A stretch of 45,579 nucleotides of DNA from an uncultured Methanobrevibacter sp. (lineage in GTDB: Archaea; Methanobacteriota; Methanobacteria; Methanobacteriales; Methanobacteriaceae), in the NCBI RefSeq assembly GCF_900314615.1, contig NZ_OMWA01000017.1, positions 1 through 45,579 on the forward strand, read 5' to 3'. Shown piece by piece: positions 1-8,579 of the stretch. Position 1 is the stretch's first letter. The number at the start of each line of letters is the position of its first letter. The notes below the pieces were generated by a model that saw only the letters and a list, made by a program, of their open reading frames with translations, did no database searches and was not told where the DNA came from. The position numbers and the translations under genes are program-made.

Positions 1-383
1 GTTAATCCAATTCTATTGGCCACAATTAGGATAAAACTCATAATTAATTGGTAAATTGATTGAAAATACTTACAATAATCACGTATTGTTCTGTCACTTG
101 GTTCTATGGCATGTGAAATTAAATTATACAAGCGATTGTACTTTGCATTATAAGCCAGTTTCACTGTACTTGTGATTTTATTTATATATCCATAAAAAAT
201 TAGTTTTATCATATCTTTGAGGTCAAAAGGTGGTTTTCCAACATTGGAAATTTTTCGTTTGATTTTAAAGAAATTAAAAGTACCATCAACGATTGTTGAT
301 GCAAGATACATTAGTTGAAATTCATCTTCCATTTCTTCTATTTCCTTGCTTTTATCGCTCAAAATATAGTTATTCAAAATCAT
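1..383 (-). CDS. Transposase, N-terminal part (cut by window edge)
   Basis: The reading frame opens on the minus strand at the ATG at 383 and runs off the window, giving about 127 residues. An AGGAG ribosome site lies at 396-400. The protein contains KPPFDLKDMIKLIFYGY followed by ITSTVKLAYNAKYNRLYNLISH and SDRTIRDYCKYF, the N-terminal helical region typical of DUF772/IS1182- or IS5-like transposases (family pattern: KPPYD...LK...YGY...S.R.LE). The catalytic DDE part lies outside the window, so completeness cannot be judged. No terminal inverted repeat could be recognised upstream. It sits 397 bp from a large adhesin gene, a common neighbour for insertion sequences in these genomes. Confidence 0.8.
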   Translation of the reverse strand, partial: MILNNYILSDKSKEIEEMEDEFQLMYLASTIVDGTFNFFKIKRKISNVGKPPFDLKDMIKLIFYGYINKITSTVKLAYNAKYNRLYNLISHAIEPSDRTIRDYCKYFQSIYQLIMSFILIVANRIGL

Positions 384-764
384 ATCAATTAAAAACTCCT
401 ATATTGAATTAAATAATTATAGATTTAACTACAATTAATTATATATTTGTTATTTCTAATATAAATAGATTTAAATAACTTATAATTAGAATAATTAGTA
501 ATAAAGTATTAAAATTAAATATTAGTAATTTTAAAAAATAATTAGAATAAATTACCTCCAACAAGAGGATTAATTTAAAAAATAGAGAGTATTTATGGAA
601 AAAAATTTGCACAAATTAAAATTGAACAAAATTTAATAAAAATAGAAAAAATAGGTTAAATTGAATTAAATTTAAAGCTTAATAATTTCTGCCAACACTC
701 AATTAGTTCATATATTTGCAAAATTATAATATATTGTTTTTACAAATAATTAACTGTATAAAAT
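384..764. other. Gene-free AT-rich spacer
   Basis: About 380 bases between the transposase start and the adhesin. It is extremely AT-rich with many short A/T palindromes. I see no coding frame with a credible ribosome site and no tRNA. It must hold the promoters of both divergent neighbours; TATA-like strings such as AATTATAATATATTG near 723-736 precede the adhesin, but none is decisive. Confidence 0.5.
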
Positions 765-779
765 TTGGAGAAGATAATC

Positions 780-3700
780 TTGAAAATTTATAAAATTAGT
801 TTATTTATTTTAATGATAATGATTTTCTCTGTTGGATTTGCTTTTGCTGAAGATGCAAACCAGGCTGATTCTACTTTCGGGGTAACTAATGATACAGTTA
901 TTTCTGATGGTGGATCATCTAATTATGGAGATTTACAGAATGAATTTCCAAGTGGTGTGTCTGGAGCGGTAAATTTAGCAGCGAATTATACTTTTGATGA
1001 AACAAAAGATAAGTATAAGCAAGTTGAAATAATAGGAAGTCCGGGCAAAGAGATTGTAATAAATGGTAATAATCATGTTATTGATGGAAATGGTAAAGCT
1101 GGTGCTTTAAAAATTTCCAATGCTACCGTAACTATTAAGGATTTAGTTTTTAAGAATTCTGCAATCTCTTCCATTATTGTATCTAATTCTACTTTAGTTT
1201 TAAATAATGTATACTTTATGGATAACAATGATAGTGAGTCTGGAGCTGCGATTTTCTGTGATTATGGAGCAGTAACTGCAAACAATTGTCTCTTTTCAGA
1301 TAACTATGCTCCTAAAGGTGGTGCAATATATGTTTCAAGAGGTGATTTGGAAACTATAAAATCTACATTTACAAATAAAAATCCTGTTGACTGGTCTTTA
1401 GTTTATGCTGTAAGGTCAAAAGTTAATGCTCAGCAATGTCTTTTTGAAAATGCTACTTCCAAATATGCAACAGCGCTATATGCGGATACTTCTAATGTAA
1501 ATATTTTCAATTCTAGATTTAACAATTTATCAGCAAGTGTTACTGCAGGTGCTATTGCCTCTAAAAGGATGACTAACCTTACTGTGAAAAACTGTGAATT
1601 TGAAAATATCCGTTCTGTTAAAAATGGTGGTGCTATTTTTGCTGATATTAATGCTGACAGCGAAAATTTAAAAGGAACTACTTTAGTTAATGCCACTAAA
1701 TTTATAAACTGTAAGTCCGGATATGGTGGTGCAATTTTACAATTAGGCGGATCTTTAATTGTTATTTTCTCTGATTTCATTGGCAATGATGTGGATTATA
1801 ATGGTGGTGCAATCTATGCATCAAATGCTACTTTCTATGCTGGAAGAGATAATTTCACCAATAATCAGGGATATAGTTATACTGAAGGGGGAGCTATATA
1901 TTTAGATTATACTAATGATGTTGAAATTGAATGGTGTGAGTTCACAAATAATAAGGCTGCTGTAGGTGGAGCTATCTGTTTAATGGATTCTACATTTAAA
2001 GTTACCAATACTACTTCTCACAATAACGGAGAATTCATTCACGCTTATTTCGCTGGAAAAGGTTCACATTTCGCAGATTGTGAAAATGATGATAAATATA
2101 ATTTAGACGACGTCTACTATCAATTTTATGTTAATCATGAAGGAAAACAGATTGTTTTAAATCCTATTAAAATTAATGGAAGTGCAAGTGATGAATCCTT
2201 TGACTTACGTGATTTCAATGCTGTAACTCCTGTTAAAAACCAGGGGTCTATGGGTGCTTGCTGGGCGTTTGGTACTGCAGGTGCAATCGAGTCCGCATTT
2301 AAAATGGCTACTGGTATCGAATTGGATATTTCTGAAGATAATATTCAAAATTCTGGGTTAAGATATTCCTACTATGGTAAACCTTCTATAACTGAAGGAG
2401 GATACCTTACCAGTGGTTTAGGATATGTTTTAAGCTGGTTAGGAATTGTTAATGCTGAATATGATAGTTATGATGAACTTGGTAAAATATCTCCTGTAAT
2501 TTTCGCTGATAACTCTTATCATATTACAGATGCTATTAGGGTGAATAATAAAGATAAAAATGCAGTTAAAGAGGCATTAATTAAATACGGAGGATTAACT
2601 ATTCATGTTAATGGGGCTGATCCTAACACTCCGTTCTATAATCCTAAAACTGCCGCATTATACTGTAACGATTCATCTTTAGGTAATCACTTTGTTACAT
2701 TAGTCGGTTGGAATGATACTTACAGTGCGTCCAATTTCAAAATAAACCCTGGAGTTGATGGTGCATGGATTTGTAAAAACAGTTGGGGATCTGGCTGGGG
2801 GGATGGAGGATACTTCTATCTTTCCTATGCTGATGCTCCATTTAATGGTGCAAGGGCTATAGGTTACATTATCAATAACACTGATGTTTACAATAAAGTT
2901 TACCAATATGATATTCCAAGTTATGACGGATTTTTACGATACAGTAGTGTTGATCACCTTTCTTACGTTAATAGCTACATATCTTCCGGAAATGATTTAA
3001 TCGCAGCTGTTGGAACTTACTTCGATAATGATAAAACAGAATATACAATCAATATTTACGTTAATGGAAATATTGTTTACTCTCAGAACGGAAAATCATT
3101 ATACACTGGTTTCCATACAATCAAGCTCGATAAGACTATAGCAGTTAATAAGGGAGATAGAATTTCTGCCGAATTTGAAGTCAATACAAATATAGTTCCT
3201 TATGTTGGAGATTCCAGATTATACTTCGAAAAAGGAAATTCAATTGTAAATACTGAAAATGGTTATGCAGATTTAGCTGAAAAGGCCAGAACTGCCGTTG
3301 TTAAAATATACACTTTAAACAATGTAAATAATGTTGCAGGCACAAAATCATTCTTCTCAAAAAGCGCCACAGTTGTGAAATATGCAGTCGATGGTGCGGT
3401 ACTTGTAATTTCTGAATTAGGTAAAACTTTAGGTTGGGCTACTGTTAACAATGGAGAAGCAGTATTCAACACTACATTTAAACCTGGAAATTATACTATT
3501 TCCACTACAATTAACAATACTGAAATTATATCCACTTTTGAAGTATTGCCTACTATTATCGTATCTGATGAATTTAATGTTACCTACAATTCAAAATATC
3601 CAATTGAAATTACTTTAATGGATGATAACGGCACATATTTAAATAATACTAATGTAACCGGATTTGTTGATGGTAAACAAGTCACTTTAGGCACTACTGA

Positions 3701-4355
3701 TGGAAACGGATCTTTGATTATTTCCCCTGCTGATTTGAAATTAAAAACAGGTATTCATAAGATTGTTGTGGTCAATAATGTAACAGATGAAGAGGCTTTC
3801 GTAAATGTTAAAGTAGCTTCAAGATTCTCCGGTGCTAAAAATATTTCATTGTATTACTATGATGGAACTGCATTTAAAGTAAGAGTATATGATGATGCTG
3901 TATTGCCTGTGAAAAAAGGTACAAAAGTAATTTTTAACATTAAAGGTAAAAATTATGCAAGATACACTGATTCAAAAGGATATGCTTCATTTAAGATACC
4001 TAATGTGGTTACACCTGGAACATACAAAATTAAAGTTAAATATGCTGGTGAAACTGTTACAAAAACAGTTAAAGTAAAACAGGTCATTAAAGCTAAAAAG
4101 ACTGTAACTGTTAAAAAATCCGCTAAAAAACTTGTTTATAAAGTAACTTTAAAAGGCAAAAAAGTTCTCAAATACAAAAAAGTAACCTTAAAAGTTAAAG
4201 GTAAAACATTAAAAGCAAAAACAAACAAAAAAGGAGTTGCTCAGTTTACCATTAACAAGAACATTATCAAAACTCTTAAAGTAGGTAAAAAATATACTAT
4301 GAAAGTTACCTATCTTAAAGACACTGTTAAAAGCACTTTAAAAGTTAAACGTTAG
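780..4355 (+). CDS. Adhesin-like surface protein with beta-helix and papain-type (C1) peptidase domain
   Basis: About 1191 residues starting at TTG 780, chosen because GGAG at 767-770 sits 9 nt upstream; an in-frame TTG at 765 would place that site inside the gene. A signal peptide (hydrophobic stretch ending GFAFA-ED) is followed by a right-handed beta-helix region to about residue 460 with repeated GGAI/NNTA-like turns. A C1 peptidase domain follows: DFNAVTPVKNQGS then Cys494 in GACWAFG, His637 in GNHFVTLVGW and Asn667 in KNSWGSGWG, with the oxyanion Gln488, so the catalytic set is complete. After a lectin-like beta region come Ig-like repeats and a very lysine-rich C-terminal repeat typical of Methanobrevibacter adhesin-like proteins. 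No C-terminal membrane anchor is visible; the basic tail may bind the cell wall (inference). It is monocistronic, with a strong terminator at its end. Confidence 0.9.
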   Translation: MKIYKISLFILMIMIFSVGFAFAEDANQADSTFGVTNDTVISDGGSSNYGDLQNEFPSGVSGAVNLAANYTFDETKDKYKQVEIIGSPGKEIVINGNNHVIDGNGKAGALKISNATVTIKDLVFKNSAISSIIVSNSTLVLNNVYFMDNNDSESGAAIFCDYGAVTANNCLFSDNYAPKGGAIYVSRGDLETIKSTFTNKNPVDWSLVYAVRSKVNAQQCLFENATSKYATALYADTSNVNIFNSRFNNLSASVTAGAIASKRMTNLTVKNCEFENIRSVKNGGAIFADINADSENLKGTTLVNATKFINCKSGYGGAILQLGGSLIVIFSDFIGNDVDYNGGAIYASNATFYAGRDNFTNNQGYSYTEGGAIYLDYTNDVEIEWCEFTNNKAAVGGAICLMDSTFKVTNTTSHNNGEFIHAYFAGKGSHFADCENDDKYNLDDVYYQFYVNHEGKQIVLNPIKINGSASDESFDLRDFNAVTPVKNQGSMGACWAFGTAGAIESAFKMATGIELDISEDNIQNSGLRYSYYGKPSITEGGYLTSGLGYVLSWLGIVNAEYDSYDELGKISPVIFADNSYHITDAIRVNNKDKNAVKEALIKYGGLTIHVNGADPNTPFYNPKTAALYCNDSSLGNHFVTLVGWNDTYSASNFKINPGVDGAWICKNSWGSGWGDGGYFYLSYADAPFNGARAIGYIINNTDVYNKVYQYDIPSYDGFLRYSSVDHLSYVNSYISSGNDLIAAVGTYFDNDKTEYTINIYVNGNIVYSQNGKSLYTGFHTIKLDKTIAVNKGDRISAEFEVNTNIVPYVGDSRLYFEKGNSIVNTENGYADLAEKARTAVVKIYTLNNVNNVAGTKSFFSKSATVVKYAVDGAVLVISELGKTLGWATVNNGEAVFNTTFKPGNYTISTTINNTEIISTFEVLPTIIVSDEFNVTYNSKYPIEITLMDDNGTYLNNTNVTGFVDGKQVTLGTTDGNGSLIISPADLKLKTGIHKIVVVNNVTDEEAFVNVKVASRFSGAKNISLYYYDGTAFKVRVYDDAVLPVKKGTKVIFNIKGKNYARYTDSKGYASFKIPNVVTPGTYKIKVKYAGETVTKTVKVKQVIKAKKTVTVKKSAKKLVYKVTLKGKKVLKYKKVTLKVKGKTLKAKTNKKGVAQFTINKNIIKTLKVGKKYTMKVTYLKDTVKSTLKVKR

Positions 4356-4386
4356 AGATTCCCTCTCTAACTTCTATTTTTTTTTA
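4351..4386 (+). terminator. Terminator of the adhesin gene
   Basis: Perfect 8-bp stem GTTAGAGA / TCTCTAAC at 4351-4358 and 4364-4371 with loop TTCCC, followed by a T-rich run through 4386. It overlaps the stop codon at 4353-4355. Confidence 0.75.
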
Positions 4387-4763
4387 ATTCATTTTTCTTT
4401 ACAGTTTACATGTGCTGTGAAATAATTTCTGTTTATTTGCCAATATTTTCGTTGCATTATCTTTAAATAGTCATGCATTAAAATAGTTCAATTGTACGTT
4501 GGCAGTATTTTAATTGAAGCTTCATTGAATATTCTGTAATGACTGTCTTTTTATGGACTTTTTCTTTTTCTTTAGAAACATGCAGTTATATAATTTCATC
4601 CAAATCATCAAAAACATCGCAACAAGGATTTTTTCCGTCGTTAATGCATGTTTTTACAGCATGTGCTGTTTTTAAATATTGTAAAAAAATAGTTTGGATG
4701 ATAATAAAAAAGTTAGGGTGTTATGTGTCCTTAAAAAATAGAAATGGGGAAAAGTTAAAAAAC
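4387..4763. other. Gene-free spacer with a bidirectional terminator-like palindrome
   Basis: The spacer between two convergent surface-protein genes. At 4656-4669 the palindrome ACAGCA-TG-TGCTGT is bounded by five T on the left and T-run on the right, so it can serve as a U-tract hairpin from both sides. The string CATGTGCTGT occurs twice (about 4409 and 4660). A 98-codon frame starting at 4539 is not credible as a gene. Nothing else is recognised. Confidence 0.5.
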
Positions 4764-6029
4764 TTATTCCCTGAAGGTTATATTTTCTTTATAAGTGTTT
4801 GTTTTACCGTTTTCATCGGTGAACTCTACGGATAATTCATGCTGGTCACTGAGAAGTTTCAACATGTCATATATTATCTGGGTTAAATCATTTTTGGTTG
4901 TTCCGTTGAAGATCAGTTTTCCATCAAGATATACTAGAAGAACTCCATTTGTAAAATCAAAATTAAAGAGTTTATTCAGTGTATCTAATGTAATCTGATT
5001 GTTATAGATTGGTATTTCTTCATTGTTACTACTTACAATCATTGTTGAGTATTCCTGGCTGTTGTATGATGAACTTTCTTCATCATTATTGTTGCTATAG
5101 TAATTTCTGGAATATGTTTCCTGACTGGAACTGTCGTCAGAAATCGCTTTGGAACTTCCTTTTTTAGGTAACTTACTTTGTTTTACCGGATCAATTTTTG
5201 TATTGTTTATGAATGTATTGTTTTTGAAACTGTCAATCATGGATGGGTATTTAGAGTAAACTGATGCATCATCACTTTCACCATACCTTGCATGATTGTT
5301 CTTGAAAATATTGTTGTTAATGCGGGCATGGAATCCAACCACCATTATTGCCCCAGCACGTTTTTCTGCAATATTGTTTTCAAATCTATTTCCTTCAATG
5401 GTAATTTTACCATTTCTGACCATAATTGCTGCTCCGGATTGTCCTCTATTGTTGATAAAGGTTGAGTTTTCTATGCTTCCATCTTTACCGTCCCAATAGA
5501 TAGCTCCACCAAAGGTATCAATATATGCATTAATCAGAGTAAGTCCAGTTATTTTCACGTCATCTCCATCTATTTGGAATATTCTTGCTTCTTTATTTCC
5601 GTTAATTGTCATTCCGTTACCGTTGAGTTCAAGACTTTTGGATATCAATATGCCGCTTGATAAGTCTTTATCTACAGTAGGATTATAAGTATAATTTTTT
5701 GTTAATGTTAATTTGTCTTTTGCACCGTCAATAAGTTTTTTCAAATCTGTAAATGTTCCGGTACTTTTTGATTTATCGCTGCTTTTTTGTAAGGTATTTT
5801 CCTTAGAAACAGTTAAAATATCGTTTGCATCTTCAGCACTGCTGATAACTTCATTGTCAGAAGCGGATTTTAAAGTATCTGCCTCATTCACTGAAATAGA
5901 CTCCATATCGGAATCTTGTTCGTACATAGTCATATTCATGGTATCGTCAGATGTTGCACTGATTGCACTTACGCCGCATAAGAATATCATGAATATGATA
6001 AATATTGTTAAATAATTTTTTAATTTCAT
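4764..6029 (-). CDS. Exported beta-helix (adhesin-like) protein
   Basis: 421 residues from the ATG at 6029, with AAAGGTAA upstream. A signal peptide (LTIFIIFMIFLCGVSAISA) is followed by a Ser/Asp/Glu-rich linker and then a short right-handed beta-helix, about residues 90-250, with repeats such as GGAIYWDGKDGSIENSTF, GAAIMVRNGKITIEGNRF and AGAIMVVGFHARINNNIF. A Ser/Asn/Tyr-rich low-complexity segment (about 285-330) precedes a compact C-terminal domain of about 90 residues. It is far shorter than the neighbouring 1191-residue adhesin and lacks the peptidase and Ig-like repeats. The fold suggests a cell-surface role; a ligand cannot be inferred. The gene is transcribed towards the adhesin, with 27 bp separating its start from the SPFH gene stop. 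Confidence 0.8.
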   Translation of the reverse strand: MKLKNYLTIFIIFMIFLCGVSAISATSDDTMNMTMYEQDSDMESISVNEADTLKSASDNEVISSAEDANDILTVSKENTLQKSSDKSKSTGTFTDLKKLIDGAKDKLTLTKNYTYNPTVDKDLSSGILISKSLELNGNGMTINGNKEARIFQIDGDDVKITGLTLINAYIDTFGGAIYWDGKDGSIENSTFINNRGQSGAAIMVRNGKITIEGNRFENNIAEKRAGAIMVVGFHARINNNIFKNNHARYGESDDASVYSKYPSMIDSFKNNTFINNTKIDPVKQSKLPKKGSSKAISDDSSSQETYSRNYYSNNNDEESSSYNSQEYSTMIVSSNNEEIPIYNNQITLDTLNKLFNFDFTNGVLLVYLDGKLIFNGTTKNDLTQIIYDMLKLLSDQHELSVEFTDENGKTNTYKENITFRE

Positions 6030-6056
6030 AATTTACCTTTTTTTTAAAATTTTCAT

Positions 6057-7178
6057 CTACTCATTTACTGGATGGCCGCATCCTGAACAGAACATGTCCC
6101 CAGGTTCAAGTGATCGTCCGCAGTTACTGCATTTCAGTTCCTGCTGTACTTTGTTTCCGCATTTGGAGCAGAACATCGCATCGGGTGCTAATTTGTTACC
6201 GCATTTTGTACAGAACGCTGCATCTCCTTGTGGCTGGTCATTTGCTGGCTGTTGTGGAGGTGCCTGGTTTGCCTGTTGCTGGTTGGTGCCAAAGTTCTGA
6301 CCGCCTGCAAATAATCCTCCGGCCATGTTTCCGCCTACGTTGTTTCCAAGCATCTGGCCGAATGCCATTGCCATAGGAAAACCGGCTACCATTCCGTCAA
6401 CTCCTCCTTTGTTTCCAGGGTTTTCAGCATATTTTTTAGCAACATCAGCCATCTGTTCGTCAGCCCAATTAAATCCAAGTGCTCCGTATTCCATTTTTTT
6501 GTTCAATACGTTTTCAAGCTTTTCGGTTTCTTCTTTAGGCACAATAATGTTGGATATGTAAAATGTAACAAGATTTACACCATATTCCTGGAAATCCTCT
6601 TTTAACTTTTCATGCAAAGCCTGAGAAATGTCCTCCAAATGCTGGGTAATGTTGTAATAACTTACTTCAGACATTATTTTTGACAAGTAGTTTTTAACTT
6701 TAGTTGTGATTTTGCCTTTGAAATAGTCTGTAACCTGATCGATAGTGTTGAAAGTTTGTGTTCCCACCACGTTGGTCATGAATTTTTTTGCATCATCAAT
6801 AACAATGTCCATTACTCCGGATGCTCCAACATTTATTGGTATCTGGAATGTGGGTTCAATAACCGGAAAACGGCTGCTTGTTCCCCAAACCACATTTAAT
6901 GAAGTTGCTTTATTGATGAAATACACTTCACAATGGAACTGGCTTACGCCTTCGGTAGGAATGTTAATTAAGTTTCTCAAAATAGGAATGTTTCCAGTTT
7001 CGAGGGTGTACTTTCCCGGACCGAATTCATCCAGTGCTTTTCCATCCTTATAAAATATGGCAACTTGTGATTCATGGACAATTAATTTTGAATGTGTGTT
7101 AAAATCTTCTGCAGGATGTTTCCAGACTAATGTGTCTTTGTCTCCTTCAAATTTAATTACTTTTAAAAGTTCAACCAT
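6057..7178 (-). CDS. SPFH/band-7 domain protein with C-terminal zinc ribbons
   Basis: 373 residues; GGAGGAA immediately precedes the ATG at 7178. Residues about 25-225 form an SPFH (prohibitin/band 7) domain of the virion-core/YdjI type, including FGPGKYTLETGNIPIL and a helical segment around 150-220. A Gly/Met/Gln-rich linker leads to three CxxC zinc knuckles near the C-terminus (FCTKCGNKL, FCSKCGNKV, LKCSNCGRSL...FCSGCGHP). The order SPFH then zinc ribbon matches Bacillus subtilis YdjI, which belongs to a membrane-stress/phage-shock-like module; a comparable membrane-associated scaffold role is inferred. The protein lacks a transmembrane segment. It lies 19 bp downstream of another zinc-ribbon gene and is probably cotranscribed with it. 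Confidence 0.85.
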   Translation of the reverse strand: MVELLKVIKFEGDKDTLVWKHPAEDFNTHSKLIVHESQVAIFYKDGKALDEFGPGKYTLETGNIPILRNLINIPTEGVSQFHCEVYFINKATSLNVVWGTSSRFPVIEPTFQIPINVGASGVMDIVIDDAKKFMTNVVGTQTFNTIDQVTDYFKGKITTKVKNYLSKIMSEVSYYNITQHLEDISQALHEKLKEDFQEYGVNLVTFYISNIIVPKEETEKLENVLNKKMEYGALGFNWADEQMADVAKKYAENPGNKGGVDGMVAGFPMAMAFGQMLGNNVGGNMAGGLFAGGQNFGTNQQQANQAPPQQPANDQPQGDAAFCTKCGNKLAPDAMFCSKCGNKVQQELKCSNCGRSLEPGDMFCSGCGHPVNE

Positions 7179-7197
7179 TTCATTTCCTCCATTTGGA

Positions 7198-7965
7198 TTA
7201 TATTATTCCAAAGATCTTTTTAGGTTTAGGTTTTTCATATTCTGAATTGTATTCATGTATCTTTTCAACATATGCGTCAATATATTTGTCATGCTCTCCT
7301 TTATCGAAAAAGCTTATGTACTTGTACATCGGTGTGTGAATGTCAATTGAGTAAATCCAGCAGTCCACTGCATCTTGGTAGGTGTCATCAGTTATATTTT
7401 CGACTAAATCTCCATAATTATTTAGCAGGTAACTTAATTCCAAAAGAACATTTGCATACCATGCAAAATACTCTCCATCAGGATGTTCGTATTCCATTTC
7501 TTCAAAATAGGGTCCATAATAACTTTCAACTAGTCTTATTGTTTCATCTGTGAACAGGTTTATTGCTTCATTTTTCTCTTCTACATCTTCTAGGCCTTCA
7601 ACTATTGATACTGCAGAGGCTGTTGAACTGTAAAATTCATCAATTGCTCTTTCATCTAAAAAATCATATAAAAACGCTCTAAAGTATCCGGCATAGAATT
7701 GGGCTTCCCAATCAAATGGTTCTTTGATTAATATTTCACTGTAATATTTATGTCCAAATTCACTGTCTCCGTTATCACGGGCTCTTCTTGCAAGTTGATA
7801 TAAGTTATCTAATTCTGAAGAAAATTCTTCTGAGTATTGCTGTTGACTTTCTCCTGTCGGAGCATCATTTGCTGGAAATTTAGTTCCGCAAGCCTGGCAG
7901 ATATAAAATCCACCTTCTCTTGTAACCATGTTGCTTCCGCACATTTCACACATTAATTCGTTCAT
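7198..7965 (-). CDS. Zinc-ribbon protein of unknown function
   Basis: 255 residues, start ATG 7965 with AAAGGTAG upstream. The N-terminus MNELMCEMCGSNMVTREGG...YICQACGTKF is a classic treble-clef/TFIIB-like zinc ribbon with two CxxC knuckles. The rest is acidic and helical, rich in Glu, Asp, Tyr and Trp, possibly TPR-like (for example RARDNGDSEFGHKYYSEIL), with a basic end KPKPKKIFGII. It heads a two-gene unit with the SPFH protein, whose own zinc ribbons resemble this one, so the two products may act together (inference). No enzymatic motif is visible. Confidence 0.8.
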   Translation of the reverse strand: MNELMCEMCGSNMVTREGGFYICQACGTKFPANDAPTGESQQQYSEEFSSELDNLYQLARRARDNGDSEFGHKYYSEILIKEPFDWEAQFYAGYFRAFLYDFLDERAIDEFYSSTASAVSIVEGLEDVEEKNEAINLFTDETIRLVESYYGPYFEEMEYEHPDGEYFAWYANVLLELSYLLNNYGDLVENITDDTYQDAVDCWIYSIDIHTPMYKYISFFDKGEHDKYIDAYVEKIHEYNSEYEKPKPKKIFGII

Positions 7966-8175
7966 ATAAACTACCTTTTAATTTATATGTATATTATTTT
8001 GTTTATAGGGGTATTTTAATTTTTTTTAATTATTGGAGGCTTCAATTAATCAGTTGTTGTTTTTCATAATATCTGCTTCAGTTCATTTAGACTCAAAAAT
8101 ATGATAATCATTTGATTAAAGATGAGGAATATTTCGAAGTTACTTGCTGGCACTCTTGGATTAAATGTTCTCAAA

Positions 8176-8191
8176 TTTTGGTATGCCTAAA
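8176..8191. promoter_or_regulatory. Metal-regulator box 1 of RNA copy 1
   Basis: TTTTGGTATGCCTAAA, a one-mismatch version of the TTTAGG-N4-CCTAAA palindrome that recurs at feoB, feoA and the other RNA genes. It ends 12 nt before the TATA box. The half site TTAGG/CCTAA resembles DtxR/IdeR iron boxes (family knowledge). Confidence 0.7.
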
Positions 8192-8203
8192 AATATAGAA
8201 ACA

Positions 8204-8211
8204 TTTATATA
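8204..8211 (+). promoter_or_regulatory. TATA box of RNA copy 1
   Basis: TTTATATA preceded by the BRE-like GAAAC (GAAACATTTATATA), a near-consensus archaeal promoter. Start of transcription is expected 23-25 nt downstream, at the CAAGTGA conserved in all three copies. Confidence 0.75.
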
Positions 8212-8231
8212 CTAGGTCAACCAACTTTTAT

Positions 8232-8493
8232 ACAAGTGACATGAATTTAGGTTAACCTAAATTTTCACTTTAAACAAAACATATTATTAGTCAATAATAT
8301 AAAATCTCCAAAATTAAATATTAAATTAGCTTTTCACAATTTTCTAATTTAATATTCGGGAAAATTTTAATCTGCCGAAATTTTCCAAACGAATTCGATG
8401 TTTTAACTCTCCATTAATAAACATCTTAAATTCATTATACTCTCTTTTGAAATGGCGGCGAAATTCCGCTGTTTCCCACTCCATATTTTTTTT
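8232..8493 (+). ncRNA. Structured small RNA, copy 1 (putative iron-regulated)
   Basis: No protein frame fits here. After the 5' hairpin come ATATTATT-AGTC-AATAATAT (8281-8300), a 13-bp stem 8317-8329/8344-8356 with loop CTTTTCACAATTTT, a 9-bp stem GGAAAATTT/AAATTTTCC (8359-8367/8378-8386) with ATCTGCC in the loop, and GATGTTT/AAACATC (8397-8403/8419-8425) whose loop holds CTCTCC (8407-8412). TCTCC at 8305-8309 and ACTCTC at 8439-8444 lie between stems. A small GCGG/CCGC stem and an eight-T run end it near 8493. The homologous minus-strand copy at 17471-17687 keeps all four stems with compensatory changes. C-rich single-stranded motifs suggest pairing with ribosome binding sites. Ends are predicted, not measured. 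Confidence 0.8.
8246..8261. promoter_or_regulatory. Metal-regulator box 2 of RNA copy 1
   Basis: Perfect 16-bp palindrome TTTAGGTTAACCTAAA located about 12 nt after the predicted transcription start. It is also framed by AAGTGA (8234-8239) and TCACTT (8265-8270), so the transcript would fold it into a 5' hairpin; operator and RNA stem may coincide. Confidence 0.75.
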
Positions 8494-8522
8494 GATCATT
8501 TTTTATTTTAATTTTTATAAAA

Positions 8523-8538
8523 TTTAGGTATACCTAAA
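8523..8538. promoter_or_regulatory. Metal-regulator box 1 of RNA copy 2
   Basis: Perfect palindrome TTTAGGTATACCTAAA, 11 nt before the TATA box, the same spacing class as copies 1 and 3. Confidence 0.75.
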
Positions 8539-8549
8539 AAATAGAAACA

Positions 8550-8557
8550 TTTAAATA
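8550..8557 (+). promoter_or_regulatory. TATA box of RNA copy 2
   Basis: TTTAAATA preceded by ATAGAAACA, nearly identical to the BRE/TATA element of copy 1. AGTGA, matching the expected start signal, begins 23 nt downstream. Confidence 0.7.
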
Positions 8558-8579
8558 CTATCTTGCACAATCTAATTTT

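Noticed and set aside
4539..4835. 98-codon open frame on the plus strand
   Set aside because: No ribosome site, odd composition, and its last part overlaps the minus-strand beta-helix gene; treated as chance.
6094..7245. Several plus-strand open frames across the SPFH and zinc-ribbon genes
   Set aside because: All are shadows of strongly supported minus-strand genes.
8124..8192. Tiny frame MRNISKLLAGTLGLN ahead of RNA copy 1, perhaps a transposase tail remnant
   Set aside because: Only 22 codons and it ends in the operator; no similarity I can defend.
8246..8261. TTTAGG palindromes as terminators
   Set aside because: They flank TATA boxes at fixed spacing and recur at feoB and feoA; an operator role explains this better.
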